From Zoroaster sp. YZ-2022 (taxonomy: Eukaryota > Echinodermata > Asteroidea > Forcipulatida > Zoroasteridae), in NCBI GenBank assembly GCA_029582265.1, contig CM055823.1:24168569-24232568 (forward strand): 64,000 nt of DNA, read 5' to 3'. Below are positions 20,020 through 30,954 of this stretch, in pieces. The notes under the pieces are model-generated. The model searched no databases. It saw nothing but the letters and a program-made list of their open reading frames with translations, and had not been told where the DNA came from. The translations under genes and the position numbers were made by a program. Numbering within the stretch: the stretch's first letter is position 1; each line of letters starts with the position of its first letter.

Positions 20020-21390
20020 GAAATGAAACCAAAACTACCGGTAGTTAAAGTTTAACAGTAATTTAAAAAAAAACATTTAAATTTTTTTTTTTTTTTTTAA
20101 ATCAAAATCAAACTTGAGTTCGCGCATACGCACGCAAGGAGTTCTGTGTATCAGAGTTGAAAGAAAAATATAACCAAACGCACTTGGGCATACAAAAGCA
20201 AACACCACAACGTGGGTTAGCCGTTTACAAAAATCAAAGCAAAATCACGTTCATTATAGAGATTTATCAGGACACAGCGCTATAAAACGAAATCGTACAA
20301 TATCTTGGAAGTTAGGAAAGAGTACCTTTCCAAAATTTGAGCTGGAAACTATATTGGTAATATTCCTAGGCCTATGCTGTTAAAAAACCTATTGTTCGTT
20401 TACAGTAAGTTGTTTTGTCAACTGGCATTACGAAGACTTCTTTATTATCCAGCAGATTCTTTGTTATTCAGCAGAATTTTCCCCTTGTGCATCAACAGCA
20501 GACCTTGGTGTAACTTTACAGAGAATAGGAACGTAACCATTTAAAACCAGCACATTTCTGTATATTCACAGGAAAATCTGAAAACGGCAATTTCCGCTGT
20601 GAATTTTTGATTGTTTTCAACAGAAAAACTACTGTGAACTTACAGAATATATATTCCTATTCCTACGTTTCCTAGTCTATACAGTACCTCGGAGATCATC
20701 ATAAAATTTCCACAAAACATGTTTTAGGTTCACTAAAAAAACAACGTTCATTATGAACGCGACTTTGTCTTAATTTATAAACATCCTTGTTTAACGGAGT
20801 TATTCCCCTGTAAAAGTGTTGTTGTGTCAAAGCTTTTTAACGTGTCAATGTGTCCTTGTGTCTAAATTCCTTAAAACGCACAAACATGTTTTGGTGTCAC
20901 AAAAACTCAAAATAAACTGCACAACGCGTTTTAGCCGTTGAAAAAAATACACGCAAAATCGCCTTCATAGAGTGTTATCGGATAGGCGTTGAAACATTAA
21001 TACTTGTTTTGAACACTGTTAACAAATTCGATCATTTTGTTTATCTTTAAATACTTCGAATCTGTCATCATCTACAAGATTTTATGAATTGTTAGGCATT
21101 CAGTGCTGCGCTGACAGATTGACCTGGTTCTGACGTTCCAGGTGTCTCCTGCTGCGTTGGGAAAACAAAATAGCAGAAACAAATTGGCATACGGTTCCAT
21201 AATTTGAGAAAAAAATTACCCCCGTTTTGAAATTTATTACCAACGTCAGCGGACTTGCTGTATTAACAGCCGTAACTTTCTCCGGCCTTGACGTACATTC
21301 TACCGAAATCAGATGGTGGCCTATATATGTTGTGGGTTTTGTTTTTTTCTTTAAAAAATTACAAATGAAATAATGGAATATTTAATTCGG
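20020..21390. other. Unique AT-rich stretch
   Basis: No gene recognised. Segments 20190-20290 and 20890-20985 resemble each other weakly (cacaacg-gttagccgtt, gcaaaatc-c-ttcat), suggesting an old local duplication. Confidence 0.35.
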
Positions 21391-21883
21391 TTAAAGGGGC
21401 AGTAGTACAAGTACTACAACTCTATAGTTGTAGTCCGGTACTTTATCATGAGTATGAGTATAGTGAGTGCGAGCACCGAACTATGCACTCGAATACACGT
21501 ATGAGTAAGAGTAATCCGACTCTGTAGTTGTAATCGAATACTTTTTCATGAGTAAGATTCCGAGTTTGAGTACTACACTACTCTGATGACGAGGAACGGC
21601 CTTGATACGATCTGTACTCAGTTGACTAGACAAAGGGGATATAATCAAACATTGTTCAAGGGACACTCAGTATCGTCACGATCAGAGCAGACTTTGGATA
21701 GGGCATGGAATCGATGTCCTGTAGTTTAAGATGAACACAGCGACTGAAAATTACTGGCTCATTTATGCAGCAGCAACAGTAATATGACCTTATCATGTGG
21801 GGTATTATGGTAGTCACCAAGTTAATCTAAAACTAACATTCCGATTCCATGCCCTGTTGATCATGACGATACTGCCCCTTTAA
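21391..21883 (-). mobile_element. Complete T2-like MITE, 493 bp, long subfamily
   Basis: Bounded by TTAAAGGGGCAGTA at 21391 and its inverse CTGCCCCTTTAA ending 21883. Besides the usual family core (21665-21883) it contains about 270 bp with GAGTACTACACTACTCTGATG and ACTTTTTCATGAGTAAG. That extra part is nearly identical, inverted, to 35303-35520, next to the 53-bp minisatellite. Confidence 0.8.
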
Positions 21884-22320
21884 GATGGCTGTGGGCATCC
21901 ATATACCACCAACTATCTACACATTATAATCTGGGAGACCATTCACTCTCATTAGGTAACCACGGTCAACTTTTAGTTTACAGTTTCAGAGCGGACTCGA
22001 ATTGTTCAACTTGGTGTAAATTCGACCAGTGAAGAAGAAAATAAAGCAAGTCTCTGTACACAATTGTACAAATGAGCGTAAGCTGATTGACGGGTCAAGG
22101 TTGTTTTTGTCTCATGGACGGTACAAATAGTGACAATCTTGCGAACATCTTCAGGGGTGAAGTGTACACCAGCACCGGTAATTACCCAAAACAACTCAGC
22201 CTACTGGGTTTGAGCCTGTAGGCCTAATGGTTACCAAAACATACTGAGGAATTACTCCATTTGACATGTGGTAATTTTCGAGAAGTAATAAGTGATTTTA
22301 ATGAGAAAATTGTTTACTAC
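21884..22320. other. Unique stretch, no feature seen
   Basis: Short open frames only. Confidence 0.35.
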
Positions 22321-22324
22321 AAGA

Positions 22325-22585
22325 ATGTGATTTCTCAGGATTTTTCCTGATTTTAGGATTTTTTTCAAATCTCCCTTTGCCTCAAAATGTTCTTGAAAGA
22401 AGAGAAGTAGCCACCAAGGAAAGAAAGAAGTAGCCTGTACTGTGTCCAAATCTCTAGTTTCTTGTTTGTGGGGATGTGGAGAGTCTGTAAATCCTCCACA
22501 ATTAAACATTCAGGAGATTCAGGGGGGCTTTGTCCTCTGGACCAAAGGGAGACCCAGGCCTGATACCCATTTTTCAGGATTTTTT
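22325..22585 (-). repeat. Interspersed repeat L, copy 1
   Basis: On the minus strand: GCCTGGGTCTCCCTTTGGTC, GGATTTACAGACTCTCCACA, GGTGGCTACTTCTCTTCTTT, AACATTTTGAGGCAAAGGG, then palindromic AAATCAGGAAAAATCCTGA. It matches 50466-50695 and 58320-59085. The segment amplified into 58-bp units at 58.4 kb is single copy here. Confidence 0.75.
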
Positions 22586-22669
22586 TAATTTTTTGTCAAA
22601 TCACATCCGTTACTAGCCCCTCACCTTCACCAATGGTCATTAATTGATGTGTCCTTTGTGAGATAAAAC

Positions 22670-22790
22670 AATTTTTGTAGCTTTGCATGGTGAAAATGAT
22701 AAGTAAAGAAAACTGTTCTGAAAAGAACTCATCTAATAACTACTCAAAGAGAATTTCTACATGGTGTCACCGCAAATAGTCTGTACTTAA
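22670..22790. mobile_element. Inverted PLE 3' ends
   Basis: The left part (TGTAGCTTTGCATGGTGA...ATAAGTAAAG) is the far 3' tail read on the minus strand. The right part (GTTCTGAAAAGAAC ... CTACATGGTGTCACCGC ... AGTCTGTACTTAA) is the 3' block on the plus strand. The junction is near 22712. The two pieces are therefore in opposite orientation within about 120 bp. Confidence 0.7.
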
Positions 22791-22914
22791 TACGTGGATA
22801 CAAATTCAAATCTGAAATGGATCATCAGTTTGTAATTCACATTAGAATGGATACCGGTACTAAATAATCTAAGTGCAGTTTCACTATATTCTCACAATGA
22901 AACAAACTGAAACT

Positions 22915-23285
22915 TTCAAAGGTTATTTCGGGAACCGGATACCCGTAATTGGAAATCTTCGGATACCCGGTTACCCGTAAACAGTTTTGTAAAAACACAT
23001 AAATACTCCCGAATGTATAAAATAACCAGTAGGCATATGAATACAAGTTTCTCTTGTTTTATTGGAGTCATAATAAATGTGAGCTTACTGTAATCATTTC
23101 TCGTGTCCTATATTAAAAACGACCCGTGGCATCCCCATCCCCATCCCCATCCCCACACACACTTTGTTAACAAAACTTTGTTGAATGTTCAGTCGAAATT
23201 TTAAAGTCGTTTACGGGTAATTGGAACCGAAAAATGGAATCGGGTAATGACAGTATCGGTCGGGTATCCGGGCAGCCTTAGCTGG
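22915..23285 (-). repeat. Interspersed repeat E, copy 1
   Basis: Contains GGATACCCGGTTACCCGTAA, GTATAAAATAACCAGTAGGC, CTCTTGTTTTATTGGAGTCA and GGGTATCCGGGCAGCC. It is the uninterrupted counterpart of 30955-31680 (opposite strand). TACCC/GGGTA motifs at both ends look like inverted termini. Confidence 0.75.
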
Positions 23286-23474
23286 CTTCTGTTCATCATA
23301 TCTGTTCAATGTTTGGATGCATTCTACAGACATTTTTGACTGTAAGTGTAGCCTACACGGGCTTACTTTTATAGAGGGAGGGCTTGAAAAGATAATCTTT
23401 TGTAAATTCGATCAAAATGACGAAATGGGGACGAAATGAAATCCTTCAACACTACACATGAAGCAATCTCGTTT

Positions 23475-23595
23475 GATGACGATCAGAGCATACTGATCGA
23501 AACGTCGAGTTGTAACCTTCAGTTCTTTTCAGAACTAAAATTACTACTCAATTGAGAATTTCACATGGTGTCACCGCAATTAGTCTTTACTTAAT
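23475..23595 (+). mobile_element. PLE 3'-end copy with 11-bp TSD
   Basis: Complete 3' block on the plus strand (GACGATCAGAGCATACTGAT to TAGTCTTTACTTAAT). Exact duplication CAATCTCGTTT at 23464-23474 and 23596-23606. Confidence 0.88.
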
Positions 23596-23636
23596 CAATC
23601 TCGTTTTCATGGGTTTTTTTCCTCTCTCGAGATTGG

Positions 23637-23990
23637 AGCGGGCCGCTATTTTTCTGCAGTATACACTTCGTCAATGGCTTAGAATTTGGCATAGAAATCT
23701 AATTTAAAAAAAGGTTCTTCAATAATTGATTCACCGACAAATTCGACTGGAATGGTAGTCTAGTGGTTAGAACGATTGCTTTGTAAGTAAGAGGTACCTG
23801 GATTAAGAGTAGGTTTTCGCACCTTTTCGTAATTTTGTTTTTATCATATATTTTTATATATACATTTTTATGTAATAGTAATTCACAGCTGTAGAGGATG
23901 TTTCTTTTAGGAAAATAAAGTCAAAAAATCATTATTAGTATACAAATGTATATAGTGGACGAAGTGTATTGCTTAAAAATCGCGAAGGGA
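23637..23990 (+). mobile_element. Inverted-repeat element F with tRNA-like module, copy 1
   Basis: Terminal inverted repeats: GCAGTATACACTTCGTC on the left and GACGAAGTGTATTGC on the right, possibly extending outward through CGCTATTTTT / AAAAATCGCG. The interior holds a tRNA-like block GGTAGTCTAGTGGTTAGAAC (A box) followed by a degenerate B box. A second copy lies inverted at 60388-60748. Confidence 0.75.
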
Positions 23991-24900
23991 GGGGGGGGGG
24001 GGTTAAGAGAGAAAGTTTTGGTGACTGGGTAAGGGTTATCCATACCCACGTGTGGTTCTTATCTTGTCGTGGGGGAGTTTCAAGTACCGCTCGGTGATTC
24101 CAAGTATGCAGAAAGAGTTCCAGAAAAATAAATGTCTATAAATACACAGGCTTTTCTCTGCAGGTGGTTAGCTTTGCAGTGGCTGGGAGGTGCGATGCTA
24201 ACATTTTATTATTACCCAGGGATTTTCCCAGACATATTTTGGTCAATTTTTGTGGTATTTTGGAGAGACCGCAAGGTTCGAGTGAGGTCCGCGGGAAACT
24301 CACACCTCAAGGTTTTTTTTCTTTTCATAATCGGTCTATTTTCGAAGTGGAAGAGTGGACGCTTGTGGAAGTGACGGCCTCAAGATGAATATAACCCAGG
24401 CTTGGTCTCAGGGAAGTGTTAATCCTTAAGATGATGTAATAAAGCTGACCTCAACATTGGGACAATGTTGGGAAACAATGAGTACTTAATGCCAAAGTAT
24501 TCAACTAAATCAAGTTATCATTCAACGGTGTAATCCCTCCTTTGTCCGGTCCCAGTCAGCCCTAACTCTGCTTGTTGTACCTTTTTTTCCCCATTGTGTT
24601 CATTTCACACCCGACTAACTTCTGCTCACTCTTGTGTTCATGTATAAATGTATGTTTGTATTCTGTCTCATTTTGCCTTTGAGAAAAAAAAACCCTGCTA
24701 GATTCGAAACCTGCTAGATTCGAATGGACAATAAACCATTATATTGCATTTATACTACAGGTCCTTTAGGTTGGTCAGCAGTACTTTATCAACAGCTTTA
24801 TTAAATTATTATTCTAATAAAAAAGGTGCTTTGCGTGTCTAAATGCTGTCCCGACTAAAGGTCATTATCCTGTATAGGCATCCATACTGGCCTTTGAAAG
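23991..24900. other. Unique stretch, no supported gene
   Basis: Open frames of 74-80 codons at 24132-24388 overlap in two frames and show no recognised domain. An inverted pair (tcaacattgggacaatgttggga) occurs near 24452. Confidence 0.35.
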
Positions 24901-24903
24901 TTT

Positions 24904-25233
24904 AGGCCAAAAAAAGTATCCAGTTTCTGGTCATAGATCGGCTTCAAAATCAGTGTGGTGACGCGCTTTTATTTATTTATTACTTTTTTTGTAATCTTCC
25001 TTTTTGGGGGGGGGGGGGGGTGTTCAACCAGTGAAATACGCGACACATTATATACGCGGTTATTGGAACCAGACCAAATTTCCCATACACAAAGTATGGT
25101 GGCTAAGAGAGGCCTCACAAATCGGGCAAACGTTCATACCCCCTATATGAAAAAAAAAGTCGTTTAAAACACAGCGCGGCAGAATTTCAATCGATCCAGA
25201 AATTTTGTCTGCAATTGGACAACGTGCGTTTTA
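24904..25233 (+). mobile_element. Foldback family C, copy 2 (right end lost)
   Basis: Left end GGCCAAAAAAAGTATCCAG, then TTTCTGGTCATAGATCGGC, AAATTTCCCATACACAAAG, CAAATCGGGCAAACG, GTCGTTTAAAACACAGCGCG. The right inverted end present in the 2.6-kb copy is missing. Confidence 0.75.
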
Positions 25234-25559
25234 ATTTTTAGGTCTATATCTTAACTCACAGGAAACAAATATTGTAAAAGTCACTTTCTCCGAACCCCCT
25301 TATTACCTCCAGGTCAGAAAAGCCTACAGTCCACTGGGGGAAACAAATGCTCCTCTTACGACAAATATCGGTAACCTTCCTGATTTCGCCCTTGCAAAGT
25401 CATCCCTTCAATAGACCAAATTACCCCCAAGTTTGGATTTTTTTATTTTAGTTATTTATTTTTTGTTGTTGTAAAAACACCAAAAATATTGGCGCTGTTG
25501 CACGTGTAAACGTAAGACGGCCCGCCGTTTTCCCCATTAGTGGACCCTAAGTTTTTTTC

Positions 25560-26050
25560 TGGATTCGAGGCAAAAACGGTTCGGAAATTTTGTTTATGGA
25601 ATTACCTCTCTAAAAATGGGGGAAGTTCATTTATTGATATTTTGATTAGACACCCTACTCAAAGATATATCGTCCGTGATTGACTCAAGATAGAATTTAA
25701 AAAGCGAACGAATTTTGGAAGATAATATCGTTATTAAACGAAACAAAATTTATGAAATTCGGATGTCGGAATCTGTAAAAAAAACAAAAAAACACACGCT
25801 TGATTCTGATTGACAGCCGCGCTGACCAATTGGAGGACTGCACACGCCCTCAGCCGTTTACATTGGGCCAGCATTTTTATTAATTTGAGTTTTTATTTTA
25901 CTGGTACTAATCCTTGACAGATTTGTTCGTTCAATGTCTCAAATGAAAGCTTTATGACTTCCTTAACCCCAGAAAAATAGCAATTCAACATTTGAATCTA
26001 CTTTTTACCGTTAAATCGGCCCAAAAACTGGCGAGAAAATTTAAGCTTTT
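25560..26050 (+). repeat. Interspersed repeat I, copy 2
   Basis: Longest copy of the family, with TGATTCTGATTGACAGCCGC, TTTATTTTACTGGTACTAAT, CTTCCTTAACCCCAG and TTACCGTTAAATCGGCCC. The left part (ACCTCTCTAAAAATGGGGGA, TTCATTTATTGATATT) recurs at 26773-26815. Confidence 0.65.
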
Positions 26051-26142
26051 CTGAATTCGAGACAAAAGAGACTCATGGGCAAAATGACTTTTTAGTTTTC
26101 ATTTCATTTTACCTTGAGTTGAGATAATAAAACTCATATTTT

Positions 26143-26252
26143 CTTATAGGTTGATGAATTATAGCATTGGGTGATAAACAAGTGATTTAATTTTGCCCTA
26201 CAATTAAATCAATTGTTTATCACCCAACGCAAGAATTTCATCAACCTATAAA
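26143..26252. repeat. Hairpin, arms about 48 bp
   Basis: TATAGGTTGATGAATTATAG ... GATAAACAAGTGATTTAATT is followed, after TTGCCCTAC, by the inverse ending in CATCAACCTATA. The arms match the outer ends of element K, which follows immediately, so this may be the terminus of a rearranged K copy. Confidence 0.8.
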
Positions 26253-26261
26253 AAAAATACA

Positions 26262-26772
26262 TCGCGGAACCCGCTGCTGTAATTATATGATTCTAGCCGG
26301 CCAATCGTCATCGGGCATGCTCGGTGGTCGAGAGGTTAAGACGTCTGCACTCGTAAGCAGGAGATCGTGGGTACAAATCATGCCCAAGTCGCATGTGAAT
26401 TTTTTTTTCACAGACACTGAGATAGCAGTGCTATACACACGAGGGCTGTGCCTTATCGAATACCGGATATTCGGATTTTGATTTCGATCGAATATTCGAT
26501 ATTCGAAGGCCGCCTATTGTAAATTACGCCACACGCACGATCTGGTGAGGCCAAAAAACGTACTAAACATAATGTTGCCCGCACTTGGATGGACTTTCTA
26601 GGTGGCGACCAGATGTAGACGAGAGGATAGTTGGGGGAAGGGGAATAACGATGGAAGCGCCAATATAAAAAAAAAATCAACAAAAGCTTCATTTTTTCTT
26701 CGAATATTCGAACCGGAAAAAAACAAACCCGGATATTCGAATCATTGATCGAATACACACGTTGGTGTAGGG
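26262..26772 (+). mobile_element. tRNA-like element K copy 2, split by an ATTCG-rich insertion
   Basis: TTCTAGCCGGCCAATCGTC, tRNA-like module (GGTCGAGAGGTTAAGACG; B box degraded to GGGTACAAATCATG), then CACAGACACTGAG and GTGCTATACACACG. After the insertion (26442-26752) the element resumes with CACACGTTGGTGTAGGGCA. Confidence 0.7.
26442..26752. mobile_element. ATTCGAATA-rich element, probable hAT MITE
   Basis: Left end AGGGCTGTGCCTTATCGAAT is typical of hAT MITEs. The interior near both ends has CGGATATTCGA and GAATATTCGAA. It is flanked by ATACACACG on both sides (26433-26441 and 26753-26761). The right terminal GGCACAGCCC expected from the left end is absent. Confidence 0.6.
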
Positions 26773-26904
26773 CACCTCTCTAAAACGGGGAAAGTACATT
26801 TATTGATATTGCTAATAGATCCCATATTTATCATTAGTCGGAAATAAACATTTTAACAAACAAAATAACAATTTGGCCTTTACAAACAAAACAAAACAAA
26901 TAAA

Positions 26905-27020
26905 ATCCTGACGATGACTAGAGCAGACTAGTCGAAACGTCGATAACAAACCAACAGGCTCTTCTCAGAGCCATCACTTTTTTCCCCAAAAAAATCATTA
27001 CATGGTGTACCCGAAAGAAC
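26905..27020 (+). mobile_element. PLE 3' end, subfamily 2
   Basis: CTGACGATGACTAGAGCAGA, TAGTCGAAACGTCGATAAC, hairpin GGCTCTTCTCAGAGCC, then TTACATGGTGTACCCG. The order of blocks is the same as in the main PLE family but with different sequence. It pairs with 33650-33805. Confidence 0.65.
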
Positions 27021-27057
27021 TCTGAAAAATTAAATATTCAACAACTATATACAAAGA

Positions 27058-27435
27058 GTGTCGTGGCCGAGCGGTCTAGCTTACCGGACTCAAGTTCTGG
27101 TGTTAGCAGCAGAATGTGGGTTCGAATCCCGGCCGTGACACTTGTGTCCTTGAGCAAGACACTTAACCATAATTGCTTCTCTCCACCCAGGGGTTAAATG
27201 GGTACCTGTGAGGGCAGAGTTGGTTGATTAGCCCTATATGCGCTGTAATGGCAGCAATTGAGCTGTACCGGGGGTATACTCCCCAGGGAGCTGAGATGGT
27301 TTCAGGAATGATTTATGAGCCTTATGAGCCTTATGAGCAGGGGTAATAATATAATGCGCCTTGAGCACCACTCAGTTGGTGGATACGTGCGCTATATAAG
27401 TCCACACATTATTATTATTATTATTTTTATTATTA
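27058..27435 (+). mobile_element. tRNA-Leu-like SINE, best-preserved copy
   Basis: The head folds as a tRNA: acceptor strands GTGTCGT / GTGACAC, anticodon arm CCGGA-CTCAAGT-TCTGG (loop of 7, anticodon CAA, tRNA-Leu), long variable region, B box GGTTCGAATCC. A box TGGCCGAGCGG. The body and tail GCGCTATATAAGTCCAC-(ATT)n follow. Subtype GTGTCGTGG. A live pol III promoter is plausible. Confidence 0.92.
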
Positions 27436-27463
27436 AACAGAAAACCATCTGTAGGTCTTTGGC

Positions 27464-27889
27464 ATGTATTGCGTTCTCTCATTCACAACAAACCGAGCAT
27501 TTCTGAGGACGCAGGTAGTTTTGCGAAGGCCGTTAATTGAATCACATGGGCAGGTGAAGACACGCAATGGGTATGACACGCTTGACTGCTCGGAAGCTGC
27601 CAAGATTTTCACCACGGCAATTCATGAGAATTCCTTGACCTTCCGTGAGCATCAAATGTGTGGGACAATATTATATAGTCTGTGCTCATTTTCACATGTT
27701 GCTAGTATTGGTGTACGAGGTGACACAGCCATGACTAGCCCAAATAAGGACTCCGTCTCCGTATGCACCGAAACGGAGTACACGAGGGTGAAAGTCCAAC
27801 CTGGGCTAAGCCATGACATCATTTTGTTTACAAAACGAGCGCCTGATTTTAAACTGTGGCAGGCAACAGCCGTTGACAGCTGTCAATGA
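27464..27889 (+). other. 141-codon open frame, coding status unsupported
   Basis: The predicted product has no recognised domain, signal peptide or membrane segment. Part of the region (27740-27815, GGAGTACACGAGGGTGAAAG) resembles 47699-47777, so at least that part is a dispersed repeat. It could be chance or an exon remnant. Confidence 0.15.
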
Positions 27890-28004
27890 CAGACATTGTA
27901 ACATTAATGTTCTATTTTGACGCGATCACAGCGGACAATTCTTTATGACAATATTGCTTTTGGACAGTATATTATCTTAAATCTTATACCAAAATCCAAT
28001 CCTT

Positions 28005-28230
28005 CAAATAGACAATATCGTCTCAACATGGCATGGAATCGGAATGCTAGTTTTAGATTAACTAAGTGACTGAAAATAATACCCCCACATGATAAGGTCA
28101 TGTTACCATTGCTGCTGCATAAATGAGCCAGTAATTTTCAGTCACTGTGTTCTTCTGAAACTATGACACCGATTCCATGCCCTGCTGAACGTCTGCTCTC
28201 ATCGTGACCGATATACTATCCCTTTCAATT
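28005..28230 (+). mobile_element. T2-like MITE, copy
   Basis: GGCATGGAATCGGAATGCTA, CTGCATAAATGAGCCAGTAA and the inverse end GACACCGATTCCATGCCCTG are all present. The outer ends are degraded (gacaatatcgtctc / atcgtgaccgatatactatccc). Confidence 0.82.
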
Positions 28231-29206
28231 AAAGGTAAGGTATAGACGATGTGACCAATGACATCACATGTTTAACAACCCCAAAGATCAAACTGCGCCA
28301 GACACAAATGTACACTGGTCTGTGACAAGAAACCATCAAACCTGATATTTTGCGATATCAGCAGAAACATACTTCATTTGATTTATATTTTAATTACGGC
28401 ACTAACATTACATCTCAAATCTTATTCATCTGAAAAAATAAGAAAATTCGCTTGATGTTATGTGGAGAAGTACAAAATGTATAAACTCTGCATACAAATA
28501 CACACACTTCTACCCATCATGAAATCACCCTGGTCCTCTAAAGGTTACGCAAAGTGTAAACAATCAACTGGTATGTATAGGGTTCGTAATTCAAAAGAAA
28601 CCAAAATGTTTGAATTATAACCCTTGGACGCCCAAAGGGACTTCAAAGTCTCAGCCCATGGTACACCGTGCTACTTAAAATAAAATGGTCCTATTCAGTC
28701 CATTCATGTCTGAAGGGATTCCTGTATCAAAATTATTACTTAATTTTTAAAATTAAATTTGCATTATATTCACCATGTATGGTCCAAAAAACTGCATTGA
28801 AAATTCATTGTAGAAAAAATAGTTTGGGTATGAAAAGGATAATTTAAATCTTAGTGTAAAGCTGATGATAGGATTAATCTTCCCGGGTGTCACCACTCTG
28901 GATTTTATATTATAAGCGTTGGGATAGGAGTGGTAACCCCGAATTCCTTATGACTCAGACAATAAATACAAGGAAGACGAACACCAGAACTATTTCTTGA
29001 AAACGAAATTATATTAAATTATTATCACTATTTACATTATTTACAACATTATGATAAGAATTATTGTGTTGATCTCAGCCGGACCTTACTATACTGAGTA
29101 ATTAGTGAGTATAACGTTGACTTACCAAGTTGAGTCTATTTTTATCATTACACTCAACTAAATCTATCAACAATAAATTAATCACATACAAAAAATAATT
29201 TTATCC
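28231..29206. other. Unique AT-rich stretch
   Basis: No gene, RNA gene or dispersed family recognised. Confidence 0.35.
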
Positions 29207-29211
29207 GAGGT

Positions 29212-29469
29212 CATTGGCGGATCCATGGGGGGGGGGGGCTAAGGGGGCTGTAGCCCCCCCTAAAATCGTTTAAAAAAATTAATTTAAAAAAAAAATTAAA
29301 AAGGAGAGAAAAAGAGAGAGAGAGAGAGAGGGAGGGGAGAACGCACCACCATTCCCTCACTGTGCTTTGTTTTTCTCTCCCTTTGATTATTTCATTGTAA
29401 TTTTTGTAGTACTGAAAAATAATTGTTTTTTCTCAGCCCCCCCCTAAAAATGTTCTGGATCCGCCCATG
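29212..29469. mobile_element. hAT5-like MITE, copy 2
   Basis: Ends CATTGGCGGATCC and GGATCCGCCCATG with exact 5-bp duplication GAGGT (29207-29211 and 29470-29474). The interior contains an AGAG microsatellite and TTTTTGTAGTACTGAAAAAT, shared with the copies at 19.7 and 45.1 kb. Confidence 0.88.
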
Positions 29470-29484
29470 GAGGTGCTGTCACTT

Positions 29485-29977
29485 TTAAAGGGACAATATT
29501 GTCACGATCAACAGGACATGGAATCGGAGTGCGAGCTTTAGATGAACTGAAAAAATACCCTACATGATAAGGTTATATTACCGTTACTGCTGCATAAATG
29601 AGCCAGTAATTTTCAGTCACTGTGTTCATCTTAAACTACACTCACTGGCCAAAAGTATTGCAACATGAATTTGTACGAGACATTGCCTAGACGGATGGCC
29701 GCAATTATCAGGTTACGTGGTTACCCGACAAAGTATTGAAGGACTTTGTTTCCGAGCAAGAACAGTAAAACAGAACATTGACTTCAAAACACAGGCACTT
29801 TCAAGAAGTCTTAAGTGGTGTAAATAACATAAAATAAATTATTGTAACACAGTTCTCCAAACTGAACTTTGGTGTGAATTTCAATGTTGCAATACTTATG
29901 GCCAGTGAGTGCAGTAGGACATCGATTCCATGCCCTGCTGAAAGTCTGCTCTGATCGTGACGATCTTGCCCCTTTAA
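29485..29977 (+). mobile_element. T2-like MITE split by a mariner-like MITE
   Basis: TTAAAGGGACAATATTG on the left and CTTGCCCCTTTAA on the right, both with TTAA. The core is intact except for the insertion at 29639-29914. Confidence 0.85.
29639..29914. mobile_element. Tc1/mariner-like MITE, 276 bp
   Basis: Left end CACTCACTGGCCAAAAGTAT; right end is the inverse, ATACTTATGGCCAGTGAGTG, followed by CAG. TA precedes (29637-29638) and follows (29915-29916), and the host MITE reads TAGGACA across the empty site. The left end seems to lack three terminal bases (CTG). No transposase frame. Confidence 0.82.
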
Positions 29978-30196
29978 GAAAAGTGAAATGTTTTCCATTT
30001 CGAATTTATTAGGAAGGAGTACCGTACTCTTTCCTAAATACCACATTTAAATAATAAACACAAGCAAACTGAATGCATCATTCATTATTTTATCGTCATG
30101 CCAATAAGCTGAAACTGTAACAGGTTGGCTGTAACAATATCTTGATACAATTTCAAAGAGAAGTTTGGCATCCTCGAAGAAGCAAATATCCAACAT

Positions 30197-30604
30197 CAGT
30201 GGCGTAGCCAGTGGGGGGAAGTGGGGAAAGGTGTCGTGCCCCCCCCGCCCACAGACATTTTCAGGGATAAAATGGGGACGGCAAAAATTTGGCAAAAGAC
30301 AAGACAAACTGGAACAGAAAAAAAACCCATTTATTTATACTCAGTACTCTTGTTTTTATACCACGATGTGATCTGCTTCTCATTTTATTTTATATTGTGG
30401 AAAGTGTGGTGATGACGACGGCGCCAGCTTGGCTGAGTCTCGTTCATGTATCGTTTAACGCTTGTGCGGCGCGTTCAAGTTCTGACATGTAACTTAAATC
30501 ATAGCTTAAATCCTCTGAACCTTAAAATGGGGACAAAAAATGGCTTTTCCACCCCTCCTCCCCCTCCCCCCACACACACACTAAGAAGGCTGGCTACGCG
30601 CCTG
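30197..30604. mobile_element. Non-autonomous hAT element, 408 bp
   Basis: Ends CAGTGGCGTAGCCAG and TGGCTACGCGCCTG. Near-exact 8-bp duplication TCCAACAT / CCCAACAT. G and C runs flank an interior with ATAAAATGGGGACGGCAAAA and a similar AAAATGGGGAC near the right end. Confidence 0.85.
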
Positions 30605-30954
30605 CCCAACATAACCAATGTCATACCCTCCCTTCAGTGTATGTCTTGATTCCAAAACTGTTTAAAGTATGCCTAAGCATGGAGGAAGAACTAAGTAATA
30701 GCCTAATTAATCAATTTTGCCAACATGACCAACATACTACAGAACGGCTTTGAGGGCTCAGGCTATAACAATAAGTAACCTGCATACTCGACATAGTTCG
30801 CATTTCACAAGCAATTGATCAGTACTCTTGTCACGGTCATTGTGTTTTCAGATAATTGGCGCCTGTTTTTGCCTTCACCCCGTTATTTTCAAACTACCTT
30901 GGGCTAAGTGTAGGCCTTGTCATTCCCCCCAGCTGTAGCATCGGGTCCTGAGGC
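30605..30954. other. Unique stretch
   Basis: Nothing recognised. Confidence 0.35.

Noticed and set aside
23111..23160. CCCCAT repeats as telomere-like sequence
   Set aside because: Only a few units of ATCCCC are present within repeat E; it does not match TTAGGG.
27058..27141. A functional tRNA-Leu (CAA) gene
   Set aside because: The cloverleaf is good, but the sequence is continuous with a SINE body and tail and recurs in several copies, so it is a SINE head.
27464..27889. 141-codon frame as a host gene
   Set aside because: No domain, no splice or promoter signal, and part of it resembles a second locus at 47.7 kb.
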